Counted from the stretch's first letter, positions 1-10,365 are shown. The stretch: DNA of 44,575 nt from Porticoccaceae bacterium (GCA_021773435.1 JAJFKC010000046.1:1-44575); one strand, 5' to 3'. Translations and numbers: made by a program. The notes: a model not told the origin generated them from the letters alone.

Positions 1-6
1 GGCTGT

Positions 7-35
7 TTAGGGCATAGCGCGTTAATCGGTATTAT
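7..35 (+). promoter_or_regulatory. Candidate promoter of the initiator tRNA gene
   Basis: A TATTAT box at 30-35 is followed by a G/C-rich stretch (GCGC), the discriminator type usual for stringently controlled stable-RNA promoters. The matching -35 at 7-12 (TTAGGG) is weak. The box lies about 30 nt before the mature tRNA end. This is inference from sequence; upstream promoters outside the window may also drive the operon. Confidence 0.35.
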
Positions 36-63
36 GCGCTAAAGCGAGGGTTACAGAATTGAT

Positions 64-140
<77 letters not shown>

Positions 141-144
141 ACAT

Positions 145-162
145 TGCGCTGGAGTGAGCGCA
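145..162 (+). other. Small hairpin 3' of the tRNA
   Basis: TGCGCT (145-150) pairs with AGCGCA (157-162) across a six-base loop, five nt after the tRNA CCA. It has no T tract, so it may mark tRNA 3' processing rather than termination. The function is inferred. Confidence 0.35.
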
Positions 163-170
163 TTGCGTTA

Positions 171-201
171 AGCCTCTGTTTACAGGGGCTTTATTGTTTT
201 T
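171..201 (+). terminator. Intrinsic terminator between metY and rimP
   Basis: AGCCTCTG (171-178) pairs with CAGGGGCT (183-190), with one G:U pair and a four-base loop, followed by a T-rich run to 201. It would partly uncouple tRNA from rimP-nusA expression. A terminator at this point, read through with help from Nus factors, is known in E. coli, so autoregulation through NusA is plausible. Confidence 0.75.
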
Positions 202-315
202 GGACGTAATGTTGGTTTTTAGATCGGTTGTTGATGATGTGCTGATGTGATCCTGGTGCAGGGGACTTCCGTTATTACGGCATCCAATATCGATTTTAGT
301 AGAGTATTAAAGTTT

Positions 316-332
316 CGACCTTCTAAAGGTCG
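316..332 (+). promoter_or_regulatory. Leader hairpin just upstream of rimP
   Basis: CGACCTT (316-322) pairs with AAGGTCG (326-332) around a three-base loop, 20 nt before the rimP start. There is no T run, so it is not a terminator. Structured rimP leaders have been described in gammaproteobacteria. Whether this hairpin belongs to that family would need a covariance-model search. Confidence 0.4.
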
Positions 333-352
333 TAGGATAGTTAGGCGAACAT

Positions 353-808
353 TTGTCGGCTTCACGAGACACATTGGTGGCATTGATAGAACCCATCGCA
401 GACGCTATGGCGCTAGAGCTTTGGGGAGTGGAGTTTTTTGCGCGCGGCAAAATTAGCATGTTGCGAGTGTATATCGATCGTAATGGCGGTATCGGCATCG
501 ATCACTGCGAGCAGTTTAGCCGTCAGCTTGGTGCAGTGATGGATGTCGAAGATCCTATCCAGGGTGAATATACGTTGGAAGTTTCCTCACCTGGTCTTGA
601 TCGCCCGCTCTATTCATTGCGCCAATATGGCCAGTACGTAGGCGAAATAATCGATTTAAAGTTGCGCTTTCCCTTTGAAGAGAGGCGTAAATTTAAGGGT
701 CAGCTCAAGGCGGTAGAGTCAGGTGATATTGTCCTGGTGGTTGATGACCACGAATACATGTTTCCCTTTGAGGGTATCGAAAAGGCGAGAGTGGTTCCTC
801 GTTTTTAA
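353..808 (+). CDS. rimP: Ribosome maturation factor RimP
   Basis: The 151-residue product matches RimP in length and throughout, including the signature EVSSPGLDRPL near residues 76-86 and a C-terminal ...ARVVPRF. RimP assists maturation of the 30S subunit in the cytoplasm. The start is a TTG at 353: an AGG at 343-345 gives proper spacing, and the resulting N-terminus (MSASRDTLVALIEP) has the expected length. No ATG fits. It is the first protein gene of the operon, and nusA follows 35 nt later. The rare TTG start and the hairpin upstream suggest modest, controlled translation. Confidence 0.95.
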   Translation: MSASRDTLVALIEPIADAMALELWGVEFFARGKISMLRVYIDRNGGIGIDHCEQFSRQLGAVMDVEDPIQGEYTLEVSSPGLDRPLYSLRQYGQYVGEIIDLKLRFPFEERRKFKGQLKAVESGDIVLVVDDHEYMFPFEGIEKARVVPRF

Positions 809-843
809 CCGACAATGATGAGCGATAATAATGAGACTGATAC

Positions 844-2337
844 ATGGATAACGAAATAATTCTGGTTGCCGAAGCGGTGTCCAATGAAAAGGGCGTTTCT
901 AAGGACGTCATTTTCGAGGCGATCGAAGAGGCTTTGGCCATGGCGACATCAAAGCGCTATGACGAAGATTCTAATATTCGCGTGGTGATTGATCGTGACA
1001 CTGGTGAATACGAAACATTTCGCTGGTGGGAGGTAATGGATGACGAGACCCTGGCTGAACTGGGTACCCAATTTACCCTCGAAGAAGCCCAGGAGCAAAA
1101 CCCAGCTCTGGTGGTCGGAGATGTGCATCAGGAACAGGTAAAAAACGTCGCTTTTGGCCGCATAGCCGCACAGGCGGCCAAGCAGGTAATTATTCAGAAG
1201 GTTCGAGAAGCTGAGCGGGAACTGGTTGTTGCCAGGTATCGCGACCGGCTCGGCGAGCTGATTAGCGGCACGGTTAAAAAGGTTACCCGCGAGCATATTA
1301 TTGTCGATCTCGGAAGCAATGCAGAAGGCTTGATGCCACGGGAAGAGCTGATTGGTCGGGAAGTGTTTCGCGTTAATGATCGAGTGCGTGCCATTTTGCA
1401 TGATATTCGCACTGAAGGTCGTGGTCCGCAGTTGTTGTTAAGTCGTGCCTGTAACGAAATGCTGATCGAATTATTTCGTATCGAGGTGCCAGAAATTGCT
1501 GAGCAAGTTATCGAGATTCGGGCAGCGGCACGAGATATCGGTTCGCGAGCCAAGATCGCGGTAAAAACCAATGACGGACGAATTGACCCAGTCGGTGCCT
1601 GTGTCGGCATGCGTGGTGCCCGTGTACAGGCAGTATCCAGTGAACTGGATGGCGAACGCATCGATATCGTTCTTTGGGATGATAATTTGGCTAGTCTGAT
1701 GATCAATGCTATGGCCCCTGCGGAGGTCGAAGCGATAATTGTCGATGAGGATAACCATTCAGTGGAAGTCGCTGTAGCCCAGGATAACCTGGCCCAGGCT
1801 ATCGGTAAAAATGGCCAAAATGCGCGCCTTGCTTCGGAGTTAACCGGTTGGCACGTCAACGTGATGACCGTTGAAGCGTTCGAGGAAAAGCAAAACGAAG
1901 AAGCGGGCGATGTGGTCGAGCAATTTATGAACAAGCTCGATATTGATGAAGATGTCGCTGTGGTGCTGGTCGAAGAGGGTTTCACGACACTGGAAGAAGT
2001 GGCTTACGTCCCCCTTGAGGAAATGGCGGGCATTGAAGGTTTCGATGCAGACATTGCCGAAGCCCTGCGTGCTCGCGCCAAGGATGCTCTGCTTACCCAT
2101 GCGCTGGCATCCGAAGAGGAGTTATCGAACGCGACACCTGCCGAGGATTTACTGACCATGGAGGGTATGGATCAAACCCTGGCCCACAAATTGGCGGCGA
2201 GCGGCATTGTCACCATGGAAGACCTGGCTGAACAATCTGTCGATGACTTACTGGATATTGAAAACCTTGACCCTGAACGTGCGGGAGAGTTGATCCTGAC
2301 AGCCCGTGCGCCGTGGTTTGCAGAAGAATCGCAGTAA
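844..2337 (+). CDS. nusA: Transcription termination/antitermination factor NusA
   Basis: The 497-residue product is the usual gammaproteobacterial NusA length. In order it shows an RNA-polymerase-binding N-terminal domain (about 1-125), an S1 domain (about 135-200, [21 protein letters not shown]), two KH domains (about 230-350, with [12 protein letters not shown] and [13 protein letters not shown]), and two acidic C-terminal helix-hairpin repeats (about 365-410 and 440-490). NusA binds RNA polymerase and nascent RNA, modulating pausing, termination and rRNA antitermination. Its place between rimP and infB is conserved. The terminator behind metY and the hairpin behind nusA are natural targets for self-regulation. 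Confidence 0.98.
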   Translation: MDNEIILVAEAVSNEKGVSKDVIFEAIEEALAMATSKRYDEDSNIRVVIDRDTGEYETFRWWEVMDDETLAELGTQFTLEEAQEQNPALVVGDVHQEQVKNVAFGRIAAQAAKQVIIQKVREAERELVVARYRDRLGELISGTVKKVTREHIIVDLGSNAEGLMPREELIGREVFRVNDRVRAILHDIRTEGRGPQLLLSRACNEMLIELFRIEVPEIAEQVIEIRAAARDIGSRAKIAVKTNDGRIDPVGACVGMRGARVQAVSSELDGERIDIVLWDDNLASLMINAMAPAEVEAIIVDEDNHSVEVAVAQDNLAQAIGKNGQNARLASELTGWHVNVMTVEAFEEKQNEEAGDVVEQFMNKLDIDEDVAVVLVEEGFTTLEEVAYVPLEEMAGIEGFDADIAEALRARAKDALLTHALASEEELSNATPAEDLLTMEGMDQTLAHKLAASGIVTMEDLAEQSVDDLLDIENLDPERAGELILTARAPWFAEESQ

Positions 2338-2358
2338 CAACACTATTTTAAAGTGTTG
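2338..2358 (+). other. Intercistronic hairpin between nusA and infB
   Basis: CAACACT (2338-2344) and AGTGTTG (2352-2358) form a perfect 7-bp stem with a seven-base loop, starting right after the nusA stop. No T tract follows. It is more likely an RNA processing or stability element than a terminator. The infB Shine-Dalgarno (AGAGGA) lies downstream and is free of it. Confidence 0.45.
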
Positions 2359-2385
2359 CTATAAGGTAATTAAAGAGGATTTCTA

Positions 2386-4923
2386 ATGGCTGAAGTGACT
2401 GTTAATGAGCTAGCCAAAACTGTGGGGGCTTCAGTTGAGCGCTTATTGGCGCAAATGGAGCAGGCGGGCCTCTCGCACACGGCTGGTGATGCCGCCGTGT
2501 CGGATGAAGAGAAACAAACATTGCTGGCCTATTTAAAAGGCCTGCATGGTGAGCAAGGGGGTGAGCCGAAAAAGATCACCTTACGTCGCAAGAGTATAAC
2601 CACGCTTAAAGCCGGGTCCGGCCGGAAAACGGTTAATGTAGAAGTACGGAAAAAACGCACTTATGTTAAGCGTGATATTGCCGTGCCGGGTGGTGACGGT
2701 GCGGATGCACCCGTGCAACCGGTCGAGCAGCCAGTTGGTGGCTATCAAACGACCCTTGAGGATGCCGAATCAAAACGTCTGGCTGCCATTGCCGCACGCA
2801 AGAAGGAAGACGCAGCTAGCACCTTAGCGGTTGAGCAAGCCGTACATCGCAAGCAGGCTGAAGAAGATCAAAAGAAAGCCGCCACAGAGCTTGTGGCAGT
2901 ACCCGATCCCGGCGCGATGGAGGCACCTTCGACTGATGATGCCCATGGCCGCCAGGGTAAAAACCGAGCCAGGCTTGACGAAGACGCTGAAGACCGGCCG
3001 AAAAAGAAGAAGGCAATAAAAGGTGCGCGTAAGCGTAAGGGCGAAGATCTTATTGATGATGTCGAGGAAGAGGATGAATTAAAAAAACCTCGCTTAAGCT
3101 CCTCAGCACCTATTGTGAAGATCGAAAACGTCCACGTTTTTCAAAAGCCAACCGAGCAAACCATCCATACCGTAGCGATCGGCGAGACGATTGTTGTCTC
3201 TGATCTCGCGCAACAAATGTCGCTAAAAGCCTCTGTCGTGATTAAAGAATTAATGAAGATGGGTGCCATGGTCACCATTAACGAAAGTATTGAGCGCGAC
3301 ACAGCCATATTAGTGGTTGAAGAATTGGGCCATACCGCAGTGGCGGTTAAAGATGAAGCCGATGCGGTCGAAGATGAATTGCGAGCGGCTCTCACCATTA
3401 GTGGTGACGAAGAGAAACGCGCGCCTGTGGTGACGGTGATGGGCCATGTCGATCACGGCAAAACATCGTTGCTTGACTATATTCGCAATAGCCGAGTTGC
3501 TGCGGGAGAGGCCGGCGGTATCACCCAGCATATCGGTGCTTATCATGTCGACACGCCTCAGGGCATGGTGACTTTTCTCGATACCCCTGGTCACGCTGCG
3601 TTTACAGCGATGCGAGCACGCGGTGCTCAGTCCACCGACGTCGTGATTTTGGTGGTGGCAGCCGATGATGGCGTCATGCCCCAAACCGAAGAGGCTATAT
3701 TGCATTCGCGGGCGGCGGGCGTACCCATCGTTGTGGCGATCAATAAAATTGATAAAGAAGGCTCTGACCCTGAACGGGTGACCAACGAGCTGGTTGCGAA
3801 AGAAGTCATCCCAGAGGGTTGGGGTGGCGATACGCAATTTATTAATGTTTCGGCTCATACCGGCGAGGGCATTGATGCTTTGCTCGAAGCAGTCTTGCTC
3901 CAGGCGGAGTTGCTTGAGCTGACGGCGCCGGTCGAAGTACCCGCCCAGGGCGTGGTTGTTGAAGCGCGGCTGGAAAAAGGTCGTGGTGTGGTTGCCACAG
4001 TGTTGGTGCAGGTAGGCACCTTACAAAAAGGCGATTTCGTTCTGGCCGGTCAAAGCGTTGGCAAAATTCGTGCGATGACCGACGAAGTCGGAAAGATGGT
4101 CGATCAGGCCGGGCCATCAATACCAGTGGAAATACTCGGTTTAGACACGCCGCCCAGTGCCGGTGACGAATTTACCGTGATGGGCGATGAACGAAAAGCG
4201 CGAGAAGTCGCTGAATTTCGCCAGCAAAAAATGCGTGAAGAGAAAGTTGCTCGCCAGCAGGCCTCGCAGTTAGAAAATATGTTTGCCACCTTTGAAGGCA
4301 CCGGGAAAAAAGAATTGCCGGTGCTGGTGAAAGCCGATGTGCGAGGCTCGCTCGAAGCAATCCTTTCATCCCTGGCAGATTTTGGCACCGATGAAGTCGT
4401 CGTGAATGTGGTTTCCTCTGGTGTCGGTGGGCTTAACGAATCGGATATCAATCTGGCCATCACGACCGGTGCGGTGGTGATTGGTTTTAATGTTCGAGCT
4501 GATACCTCGGCGCGTCGATCCGCTGAGGCCGAAGGCGTCGAAATCCGCTATTACAGCATTATTTACAATCTGCTCGATGAAATTAAGCAAGCCCTGTCGG
4601 GTATGCTCGATCCAGAAATCCGCGAAGAGATTGTCGGCATAGCTGAAGTTCGCGATGTCTTCAGGTCGCCCAAGTTTGGCCAAATTGCTGGCTGTATGGT
4701 GGTTGAAGGCACGGTACATCGCAGTAAGCCGATTCGCGTACTGCGCGATAACGTGGTGATTTACCAGGGTGAGCTGGAATCTCTACGCCGCTTCAAAGAT
4801 GACGTCAACGAAGTTCGCAATGGCACCGAGTGTGGCATCGGCGTCAAAGACTATAACGATGTTAAGGCTGGCGACCAGATTGAAGTTTACGATATTAAGC
4901 AAATCGCTCGAGAGCTAGACTAG
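2386..4923 (+). CDS. infB: Translation initiation factor IF-2
   Basis: The 845-residue product has the full IF2 plan. An IF2_N domain lies at 1-50, then a charged Lys/Glu/Ala linker (about 100-260), a second IF2_N-like segment (about 270-320), the GTPase domain, and domains II, III and IV. The GTPase motifs are GHVDHGKT at 353-360, DTPGH at 399-403 and NKID at 453-456. IF2 is the GTPase that delivers fMet-tRNA to the 30S subunit and promotes subunit joining. An AGAGGA ribosome-binding site precedes the ATG. Internal in-frame starts could yield shorter isoforms as in E. coli, but none is proven here. Confidence 0.98.
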   Translation: MAEVTVNELAKTVGASVERLLAQMEQAGLSHTAGDAAVSDEEKQTLLAYLKGLHGEQGGEPKKITLRRKSITTLKAGSGRKTVNVEVRKKRTYVKRDIAVPGGDGADAPVQPVEQPVGGYQTTLEDAESKRLAAIAARKKEDAASTLAVEQAVHRKQAEEDQKKAATELVAVPDPGAMEAPSTDDAHGRQGKNRARLDEDAEDRPKKKKAIKGARKRKGEDLIDDVEEEDELKKPRLSSSAPIVKIENVHVFQKPTEQTIHTVAIGETIVVSDLAQQMSLKASVVIKELMKMGAMVTINESIERDTAILVVEELGHTAVAVKDEADAVEDELRAALTISGDEEKRAPVVTVMGHVDHGKTSLLDYIRNSRVAAGEAGGITQHIGAYHVDTPQGMVTFLDTPGHAAFTAMRARGAQSTDVVILVVAADDGVMPQTEEAILHSRAAGVPIVVAINKIDKEGSDPERVTNELVAKEVIPEGWGGDTQFINVSAHTGEGIDALLEAVLLQAELLELTAPVEVPAQGVVVEARLEKGRGVVATVLVQVGTLQKGDFVLAGQSVGKIRAMTDEVGKMVDQAGPSIPVEILGLDTPPSAGDEFTVMGDERKAREVAEFRQQKMREEKVARQQASQLENMFATFEGTGKKELPVLVKADVRGSLEAILSSLADFGTDEVVVNVVSSGVGGLNESDINLAITTGAVVIGFNVRADTSARRSAEAEGVEIRYYSIIYNLLDEIKQALSGMLDPEIREEIVGIAEVRDVFRSPKFGQIAGCMVVEGTVHRSKPIRVLRDNVVIYQGELESLRRFKDDVNEVRNGTECGIGVKDYNDVKAGDQIEVYDIKQIARELD

Positions 4924-4933
4924 GCCCGGTTCT

Positions 4934-5335
4934 GTGCCCAGAGAATTTAAACGTAGTGATCGGGTCGCTGATGCCGTGCAGCGAGAACTGGCGGATTTGA
5001 TCCGCCGTGAAATTCGCGACCCACGTCTAGCGATGATCAATGTTACCGGTGTCGATGTGGCTCGCGACCTGGCCTCCGCCAAGGTGTATGTCAATTTCAT
5101 CGAGCAACTGGATGACCGGGAACACACCGAGCGAACCGCAGTGCTAAATAAAGCCGCTGGTTTTATTCGCACTCAATTAATGCATCGCATGCGCTTGAGA
5201 GTGACACCGAAACTAAGCTTTTTCTATGACGCGACCGGTGATCGAGGGCGACATCTTTCGGCCCTGATCGATTACGCCGTCGCTCAGGATCAGCAATCTA
5301 CCGAGCGCACTGCCGAACATAAGGAGGACAGGTAG
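4934..5335 (+). CDS. rbfA: 30S ribosome-binding factor RbfA
   Basis: The 133-residue product carries the RbfA signature: REFKRSDRVADAVQREL at the N-terminus, LIRREIRDPRL near residue 30, and a KH-like core ending in LSFFYD. RbfA binds the 30S subunit near 16S rRNA helix 1 during late maturation and cold adaptation. It starts with GTG at 4934, ten nt after the infB stop, so translational coupling is likely. The order infB-rbfA-truB is conserved. Confidence 0.95.
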   Translation: MPREFKRSDRVADAVQRELADLIRREIRDPRLAMINVTGVDVARDLASAKVYVNFIEQLDDREHTERTAVLNKAAGFIRTQLMHRMRLRVTPKLSFFYDATGDRGRHLSALIDYAVAQDQQSTERTAEHKEDR

Positions 5336-5336
5336 T

Positions 5337-6278
5337 TTGGCCAGACGCCGTCAAAAAGGTCGCTCCATTGATGGCATCCTGATATTGGACAAACCTGCAG
5401 GGTTAACGTCGAACGAAGCCCTGCAGAAAGCGAAATATTTATTTTACGCCGCCAAAGCTGGACATACCGGCAGCCTTGACCCCCTGGCCACGGGAGTGCT
5501 ACCAATTTGTATGGGGGAGGCGACCAAGTTCACCCAGTTTTTACTGGAAGCCGATAAAACTTATCGCAGTACCTTTAGTTTTGGTGTGGCAACAGAAACG
5601 GGCGATGCCGATGGCAAGATTCTCACCCGCGTCGATGCCACCGAGCTGGACGCCGATAAAATTGAAGCGTTGCTGCCTGATTTTCGAGGCGAGATCGAAC
5701 AGATTCCGTCTATGTATTCAGCGCTTAAGCATAATGGCCAGCCCTTATACAAATTAGCCAGGCAAGGCATCGAGGTGGAACGTGCAGCGCGCAAAGCCAT
5801 GATATATAAGTTCGACCTGCTGGATTTTAGACCTGGCGAAGTCGCTGAAGCCGACGTAGAAATACATTGCAGCAAAGGCACTTACATCCGCACAATTTCG
5901 GAAGACCTGGGTAAATTACTCGGTTTTGGTGCCCATGTTTCAAGCTTGCGTCGCACCATTGCTGGTCCGTTTAACCTTGAAGACTCAGTGACCCTGGAGC
6001 AACTTGAGACAATCCGTGATGGCAAGCGAGCAGAAGACCTCGACTTTTTATTACGGCCGGTGGATGCGTCGGTGGCCGACCGTCTCGCCGTTGAATTGCC
6101 CGAAAGCGCTGCCTGGTATTTTCGTCGCGGCCAGCCGGTCATGACACCATCGGTGTATCGCACTGCGGAAGAAGGCGATATAGTGCGCATTTTTTGTGAC
6201 GCTGGCGCTTTTTTAGGTGTCGGAGAAGTTCTTGATGACGGGCGAGTGACGCCCCGTCGTTTAGTAGCGGGGCAATAA
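5337..6278 (+). CDS. truB: tRNA pseudouridine(55) synthase TruB
   Basis: The 313-residue product forms pseudouridine 55 in the T loop of tRNAs. The catalytic motif GHTGSLDPLATG places the nucleophilic aspartate at residue 48, the same number as in E. coli TruB. A C-terminal PUA-like region follows. The start is TTG at 5337, one base after the rbfA stop, with a strong AAGGAGG at 5321-5327 inside the end of rbfA. That Shine-Dalgarno decides the start. The stop codon is embedded in a terminator-like hairpin. Confidence 0.96.
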   Translation: MARRRQKGRSIDGILILDKPAGLTSNEALQKAKYLFYAAKAGHTGSLDPLATGVLPICMGEATKFTQFLLEADKTYRSTFSFGVATETGDADGKILTRVDATELDADKIEALLPDFRGEIEQIPSMYSALKHNGQPLYKLARQGIEVERAARKAMIYKFDLLDFRPGEVAEADVEIHCSKGTYIRTISEDLGKLLGFGAHVSSLRRTIAGPFNLEDSVTLEQLETIRDGKRAEDLDFLLRPVDASVADRLAVELPESAAWYFRRGQPVMTPSVYRTAEEGDIVRIFCDAGAFLGVGEVLDDGRVTPRRLVAGQ

Positions 6279-6289
6279 TTGCCCTTTTT
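6269..6289 (+). terminator. Terminator-like hairpin overlapping the truB stop
   Basis: GGGCA (6270-6274) and TGCCC (6280-6284) form a short stem followed by TTTTT (6285-6289). The longer palindrome includes the truB stop codon. It is probably a weak terminator that partly separates truB from rpsO. Confidence 0.5.
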
Positions 6290-6316
6290 AGTGGTTCAAA
6301 TTAGTAGTAATAGTTT

Positions 6317-6345
6317 TTGGATCACGCTTGGGACGTCTGTAAATA
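6317..6345 (+). promoter_or_regulatory. Possible rpsO promoter
   Basis: TTGGAT (6317-6322) and TAAATA (6340-6345) are spaced 17 bp apart, 45 bp before rpsO. The -10 match is poor. A dedicated rpsO promoter in this gap is known in E. coli, which is the main reason to list it. Confidence 0.3.
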
Positions 6346-6389
6346 TGCACGGACGCGCCTGAATAAATAAGCATATTTGGAGAAGTAAA

Positions 6390-6659
6390 ATGGCACTAAG
6401 TGCAGAAGAGAAGTTAGAAATTGTTAAAGATAATGGGCGTGGCGAAGGAGACACCGGTTCTCCTGAAGTGCAGGTAGCCCTGTTGACCGCGAATATCAAT
6501 AAATTGCAGGAGCATTTTGCCGCCTTTAAGAAGGATCATCATAGCCGTCGCGGCTTGATCCGGATGGTCAATCAGCGCAGAAAATTGCTCGATTATCTGA
6601 AAAGTAAGGACGTCGATCGTTACAGTCAGTTGATTAAGAAACTGGGTTTACGTCGATAA
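6390..6659 (+). CDS. rpsO: 30S ribosomal protein S15
   Basis: The 89-residue product is standard S15, with the signature [22 protein letters not shown] near residues 50-71 and the usual [13 protein letters not shown] segment. S15 is a primary 16S rRNA-binding protein that organises the platform of the 30S subunit. A GGAG Shine-Dalgarno lies at the normal distance from the ATG. In E. coli S15 represses its own translation through a leader pseudoknot; the 110-nt leader leaves room for that here, but I did not resolve a pseudoknot. Confidence 0.98.
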   Translation: MALSAEEKLEIVKDNGRGEGDTGSPEVQVALLTANINKLQEHFAAFKKDHHSRRGLIRMVNQRRKLLDYLKSKDVDRYSQLIKKLGLRR

Positions 6660-6671
6660 TAAATTTAATCG

Positions 6672-6704
6672 CAATGGCTCAGGAAAGGAGCCATTGACGT
6701 TTTT
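6672..6704 (+). terminator. Intrinsic terminator between rpsO and pnp
   Basis: CAATGGCTC (6672-6680) pairs perfectly with GAGCCATTG (6688-6696), followed by a T run ending at 6704. In E. coli the same position has the rpsO terminator and an RNase III site controlling pnp mRNA, so a similar arrangement is likely. Confidence 0.85.
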
Positions 6705-6730
6705 AATAAAAAATTCAATAGGTGAAAATA

Positions 6731-8869
6731 GTGAATCCCATCAGAAAATCTTTTAAATATGGTCAGCATACCGTGACGCTCGAAACCGGTCGTATAGCAC
6801 GGCAGGCAAGTGGTGCAGTGGTGTGTAGCATGGACGATACCGTCGTCCTTTGTACGGTGGTGGGTGCTAAAAACGCTCGGCCAGGGCAGGACTTCTTCCC
6901 GCTGACCGTCAATTATCAGGAAAAAACCTACGCCGCAGGAAGAATTCCCGGCGGCTTTTTTAAGCGCGAAGGTCGTCCCAATGAAAAAGAAACGTTGACC
7001 TGTCGGCTGATTGATCGCCCCATCCGACCCCTGTTTCCCAACGGTTTTAAAAACGAAGTGCAGGTGGTACTTACGGTCATGTCGTCAAATAAAGACATTG
7101 ACCCGGATATTCCCTCTCTAATAGGTGCTTCCGCTGCGTTGGCAATTTCGGGCCTGCCCTTTAACGGCCCAGTCGGTGCTGCGCGAGTTGGCTATTCCGA
7201 TGCGGAGGGCTATTTGCTCAACCCAACCTTCTCGGCCTTGAAAGAATCTAAATTAGATATGGTCGTCGCCGGTACAAAAGATGCTGTGCTGATGGTTGAG
7301 TCGGAAGCCAGCGAGCTGTCTGAAGATCTTATGCTGGGGGCTGTGCTCTATGGCCACCAGGAAATGCAGGCAGTTATTCAGGTCATTGATGAACTGGTCA
7401 GCGAGGCCGGTAAACCCAAATGGGATTGGCAGCCAGAGCCTGAAAATGTAGCGGTTGCTGAACGTTTGCAAACTGAAATTGGTGCCGATTTAGAAGCCGC
7501 TTATCTGGTTACCGATAAGCAGGAACGTACCACTCGTCTCGGCGACCTGCGTACCCGCGCTATTGCGACTCTGGCGATTGAAGGCGGTGATATCAGTGAA
7601 GACGATGTCCGTGAAGCCTTTAAAAAGCTGGAAAAGAAAGTTGTTCGTGGTCGCATTATTCGCGGTGAACCCCGTATTGACGGACGTGATACGACAACAG
7701 TGCGTCCGGTTGCTGTTGAAGTAGGCCTTTTGCCGAGTACTCATGGTTCTTCCCTGTTTACGCGCGGTGAAACCCAGGCCATCGTCGTGACTACGCTTGG
7801 TTCGTTGCGAGATGCTCAGCGCCTCGACACTTTGCAGGGCAGTATGGAAGATGGCTTTATGCTGCACTATAACTTCCCTCCCTATTCGGTCGGTGAAGCG
7901 GGTCGAATGGGTGGCACCAGCCGCCGCGAAACCGGCCACGGTCGCCTGGCTCGTCGTGGTATTGCTGCGGTATTACCCCAGCAGGATGATTTCCCCTATA
8001 CCATTCGCGTGGTTTCTGAGATCACTGAATCCAATGGTTCCAGCTCTATGGCCTCTGTTTGTGGCTCCAGCCTGGCATTGATGGATGCCGGAGTGCCCCT
8101 TAAAGCGCCGGTTGCTGGTATCGCCATGGGTCTGGTCAAAGAAGACGACGGCTTTGCGGTACTCACCGATATTCTGGGTGATGAAGATCATCTTGGCGAT
8201 ATGGATTTTAAAGTCGCCGGTACTGCGGCCGGTATTACCGCCCTGCAAATGGATATCAAGATCGAAGGCATTACCGAAGAAATCATGGAAACCGCTCTGG
8301 CTCAGGCATTACAGGCGCGTTTGCAAATCCTCGGTGAAATGAACAAGGTCATTGAATCAAGTCGTAACGAAGTCGCTGAAACCGCGCCGCGTTACGTCAC
8401 CATCAAAATTGACCCGGATAAAATCCGCGATGTCATCGGTAAGGGTGGCGCAACAATTCGTGCTCTCACCGAAGAAACTGGAGCCACTATCGATATCGAA
8501 GACGACGGTAGTATCCGCATCTACAGTGATGACCGCGATGGCCTCGATCAGGCATTGTTCCGCATCGAAGAAATTACCGCTGAAGCGGAGATTGGCCGTA
8601 TCTATGATGGCAAGGTTGCCCGTATTGTTGACTTCGGCGCCTTTGTCACGATAATGCCCGGCACTGATGGTTTGGTGCATATCTCACAAATTGCTCAGGA
8701 ACGGGTCGAAAAAGTGACCGACTATATTGCTGAAGGTCAGGAAATTAAGGTTAAAGTGCTTGATGTCGATGCCCGCGGTCGTATCAAATTATCGATGAAA
8801 GAAGTCTCCGAAGCCGAGGGCGGTTTGCCCAGCAAACAACAAAGCGCCCCCGCGGAGACAGCAGACTGA
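6731..8869 (+). CDS. pnp: Polyribonucleotide nucleotidyltransferase (PNPase)
   Basis: PNPase degrades RNA 3'-5' by phosphorolysis and joins the RNA degradosome. The product has two RNase PH domains separated by a helical domain, then a KH domain ([20 protein letters not shown]) and a C-terminal S1 domain ([18 protein letters not shown]). I chose the GTG at 6731 because AGGTG at 6720-6724 is well placed for it and the product then begins [12 protein letters not shown], like other PNPases. An in-frame GTG at 6722 would add three residues. The length of 712 residues is typical. Confidence 0.97.
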   Translation: MNPIRKSFKYGQHTVTLETGRIARQASGAVVCSMDDTVVLCTVVGAKNARPGQDFFPLTVNYQEKTYAAGRIPGGFFKREGRPNEKETLTCRLIDRPIRPLFPNGFKNEVQVVLTVMSSNKDIDPDIPSLIGASAALAISGLPFNGPVGAARVGYSDAEGYLLNPTFSALKESKLDMVVAGTKDAVLMVESEASELSEDLMLGAVLYGHQEMQAVIQVIDELVSEAGKPKWDWQPEPENVAVAERLQTEIGADLEAAYLVTDKQERTTRLGDLRTRAIATLAIEGGDISEDDVREAFKKLEKKVVRGRIIRGEPRIDGRDTTTVRPVAVEVGLLPSTHGSSLFTRGETQAIVVTTLGSLRDAQRLDTLQGSMEDGFMLHYNFPPYSVGEAGRMGGTSRRETGHGRLARRGIAAVLPQQDDFPYTIRVVSEITESNGSSSMASVCGSSLALMDAGVPLKAPVAGIAMGLVKEDDGFAVLTDILGDEDHLGDMDFKVAGTAAGITALQMDIKIEGITEEIMETALAQALQARLQILGEMNKVIESSRNEVAETAPRYVTIKIDPDKIRDVIGKGGATIRALTEETGATIDIEDDGSIRIYSDDRDGLDQALFRIEEITAEAEIGRIYDGKVARIVDFGAFVTIMPGTDGLVHISQIAQERVEKVTDYIAEGQEIKVKVLDVDARGRIKLSMKEVSEAEGGLPSKQQSAPAETAD

Positions 8870-8920
8870 GCCGCTTTATATTGGTCATGTTATGGTGACT
8901 GCTTTGAGTGACTTTCGAAA

Positions 8921-8945
8921 AACGGGGCTTATGCCCCGTTTTTAT
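8921..8945 (+). terminator. Strong intrinsic terminator after pnp
   Basis: AACGGGGC (8921-8928) and GCCCCGTT (8933-8940) form a perfect 8-bp stem with a four-base loop, followed by a T run. It closes the operon that begins with metY. Confidence 0.92.
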
Positions 8946-8980
8946 TGGAGTCGGGCACAGAAAATTTGGAGCAACAATAG

Positions 8981-9643
8981 GTGCAGAAGCGGCAGGTATA
9001 CCAGGTAAGTGCGTTATACGCGGGCGCGGTTCGAATATTAGAACCTTCCGGCGACCGAACCGGCATCTTTAAAGAATCTGTAACCACGGTAAAGGTGGGT
9101 AAGCTCGGTATTGATGGCGATGTTCAGGTCGATAAACGCTACCACGGTGGCCCCGATAAAGCTCTTCATCAATTTGCGATTAACAGCTACAAACGAATCA
9201 TCGATCAGTTTCCAGACTTAACAGATACAGCGGTGCCGGGTTCGATAGGTGAGAATTTAACGGTTTCTGACATGGATGAAACCTCCGTGTGCATTGGCGA
9301 TATTTATCGCCTGGGTAAAGTCACCGTCCAGGTATCGGAACCACGCCAGCCCTGCTGGAAAATAAATGCTAAATACGGCGTTGAAAAACTCTCAGAATTT
9401 ATCGACCAGCAAGGGTTGGCCGGCTGGTATTACCGGGTGCTAGAAGAGGGCATTGTCAGCGTTGGTGACGAGGTGACATTACTGGAGCGACCCAATAAAA
9501 ATATCACCATCGATTTTTTAAATAATATAAAAGCTCAGCACCATCCGGGGCTTGAAGAGCTAAGTATTTTGATCAATGCGGTGGGCCTTGCATCCGGGCT
9601 GAAAAAGCGTCTGAAGGAGCGCCGAAGTTATTTGAATAATTAG
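8981..9643 (+). CDS. MOSC domain protein, YiiM family
   Basis: The 220-residue protein contains a MOSC domain (about 36-165) with the YiiM-type signature: GDxQxDKRYHGGPDKAL near 46-62, SIGENL near 88-93, and VSEPRQPCWKIN with the conserved cysteine at 125. MOSC domains bind molybdenum cofactor or its sulfurated form. YiiM-type proteins have been linked to reduction of N-hydroxylated compounds, so a molybdenum-dependent detoxifying reductase is plausible. The start is GTG at 8981 with GGAG at 8968-8971. It stands alone between the pnp terminator and a small membrane-protein gene. Confidence 0.85.
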   Translation: MQKRQVYQVSALYAGAVRILEPSGDRTGIFKESVTTVKVGKLGIDGDVQVDKRYHGGPDKALHQFAINSYKRIIDQFPDLTDTAVPGSIGENLTVSDMDETSVCIGDIYRLGKVTVQVSEPRQPCWKINAKYGVEKLSEFIDQQGLAGWYYRVLEEGIVSVGDEVTLLERPNKNITIDFLNNIKAQHHPGLEELSILINAVGLASGLKKRLKERRSYLNN

Positions 9644-9776
9644 CATTCTGCTGCTCACTTATAAAACAACAAATCACGCAGACGACTTCAAGATTGAGGA
9701 ATCTGCTTAATATGGCGGCAAAACGTAGTCTTTAAAAAAATAACAGTGCGCAAGTGATTGGCATACAGGATGAGCA

Positions 9777-10307
9777 ATGAACTGGGATGCGATTGGAGCA
9801 ATAGGCGAATTAATTGGCGCGACAGCCGTGGTGTTGTCCTTACTTTATCTCGCCATCCAGCTTAGACAGAGTACACGCTTTGCTAGGTTGGATTATCACA
9901 CAAAGACAATTAGTGCGATGGCGCCGTCCTACCATTGGCGTGCGGCTAATCCAGTTAATGCCCGAATTTTTAGAGAAGGTTTGCGAGATTTTCGTACTCT
10001 AAATAGCGATGAACGGGTAATGCTTGATAGTGTGCTGACGACAACTGTGTTGTCATTTAAAGACATACTTGAAGCTCACAAAAATAATTTACTAGACGGT
10101 GATAACTTTCGAGCATGGGAAGGGTATGTGGGAGCGCTTTTAACTATGCCGGGAGGAGCATTGTGGTGGCAACAGATCAAAGTCGGATTTACTGACGAGG
10201 TTCAGAGCGCCGTCGATTCAGCCGTTGAAAGGAGCGCGCCCTATGATCAACTGATGTCGATCATATTCGAGACCGAGGCTCAGAAAACCATTCCAGAGAC
10301 CAGCTGA
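9777..10307 (+). CDS. Small membrane-anchored protein of unknown function
   Basis: The 176-residue protein has one N-terminal transmembrane segment (about 5-27, AIGELIGATAVVLSLLYLAIQ) followed by a soluble helical part. The N-terminal pattern (E..GA.AVV.SL.YLA.Q.RQ) matches a family of hypothetical proteins I associate with marine gammaproteobacteria. A diverged relative, split by a frame change, lies at 31324-31840. An AGGA precedes the ATG. The function is not known. The soluble part probably faces the cytoplasm, judging from the positive charge after the helix. Confidence 0.8.
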   Translation: MNWDAIGAIGELIGATAVVLSLLYLAIQLRQSTRFARLDYHTKTISAMAPSYHWRAANPVNARIFREGLRDFRTLNSDERVMLDSVLTTTVLSFKDILEAHKNNLLDGDNFRAWEGYVGALLTMPGGALWWQQIKVGFTDEVQSAVDSAVERSAPYDQLMSIIFETEAQKTIPETS

Positions 10308-10365
10308 CGCCAGTCACTCCTTGCCTGGTCCACCGCGCCAGCTAATCAGAGTTTTGGCTAAGATT

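Noticed and set aside
1194-1985. 263-residue Ser/Thr-rich ORF antisense to nusA.
   Set aside because: It is a typical shadow of a conserved gene, of low complexity and with no start signals.
6722-6730. Upstream GTG at 6722 as the pnp start.
   Set aside because: It overlaps the AGGTG ribosome-binding site and adds residues not seen in other PNPases; GTG 6731 fits better.
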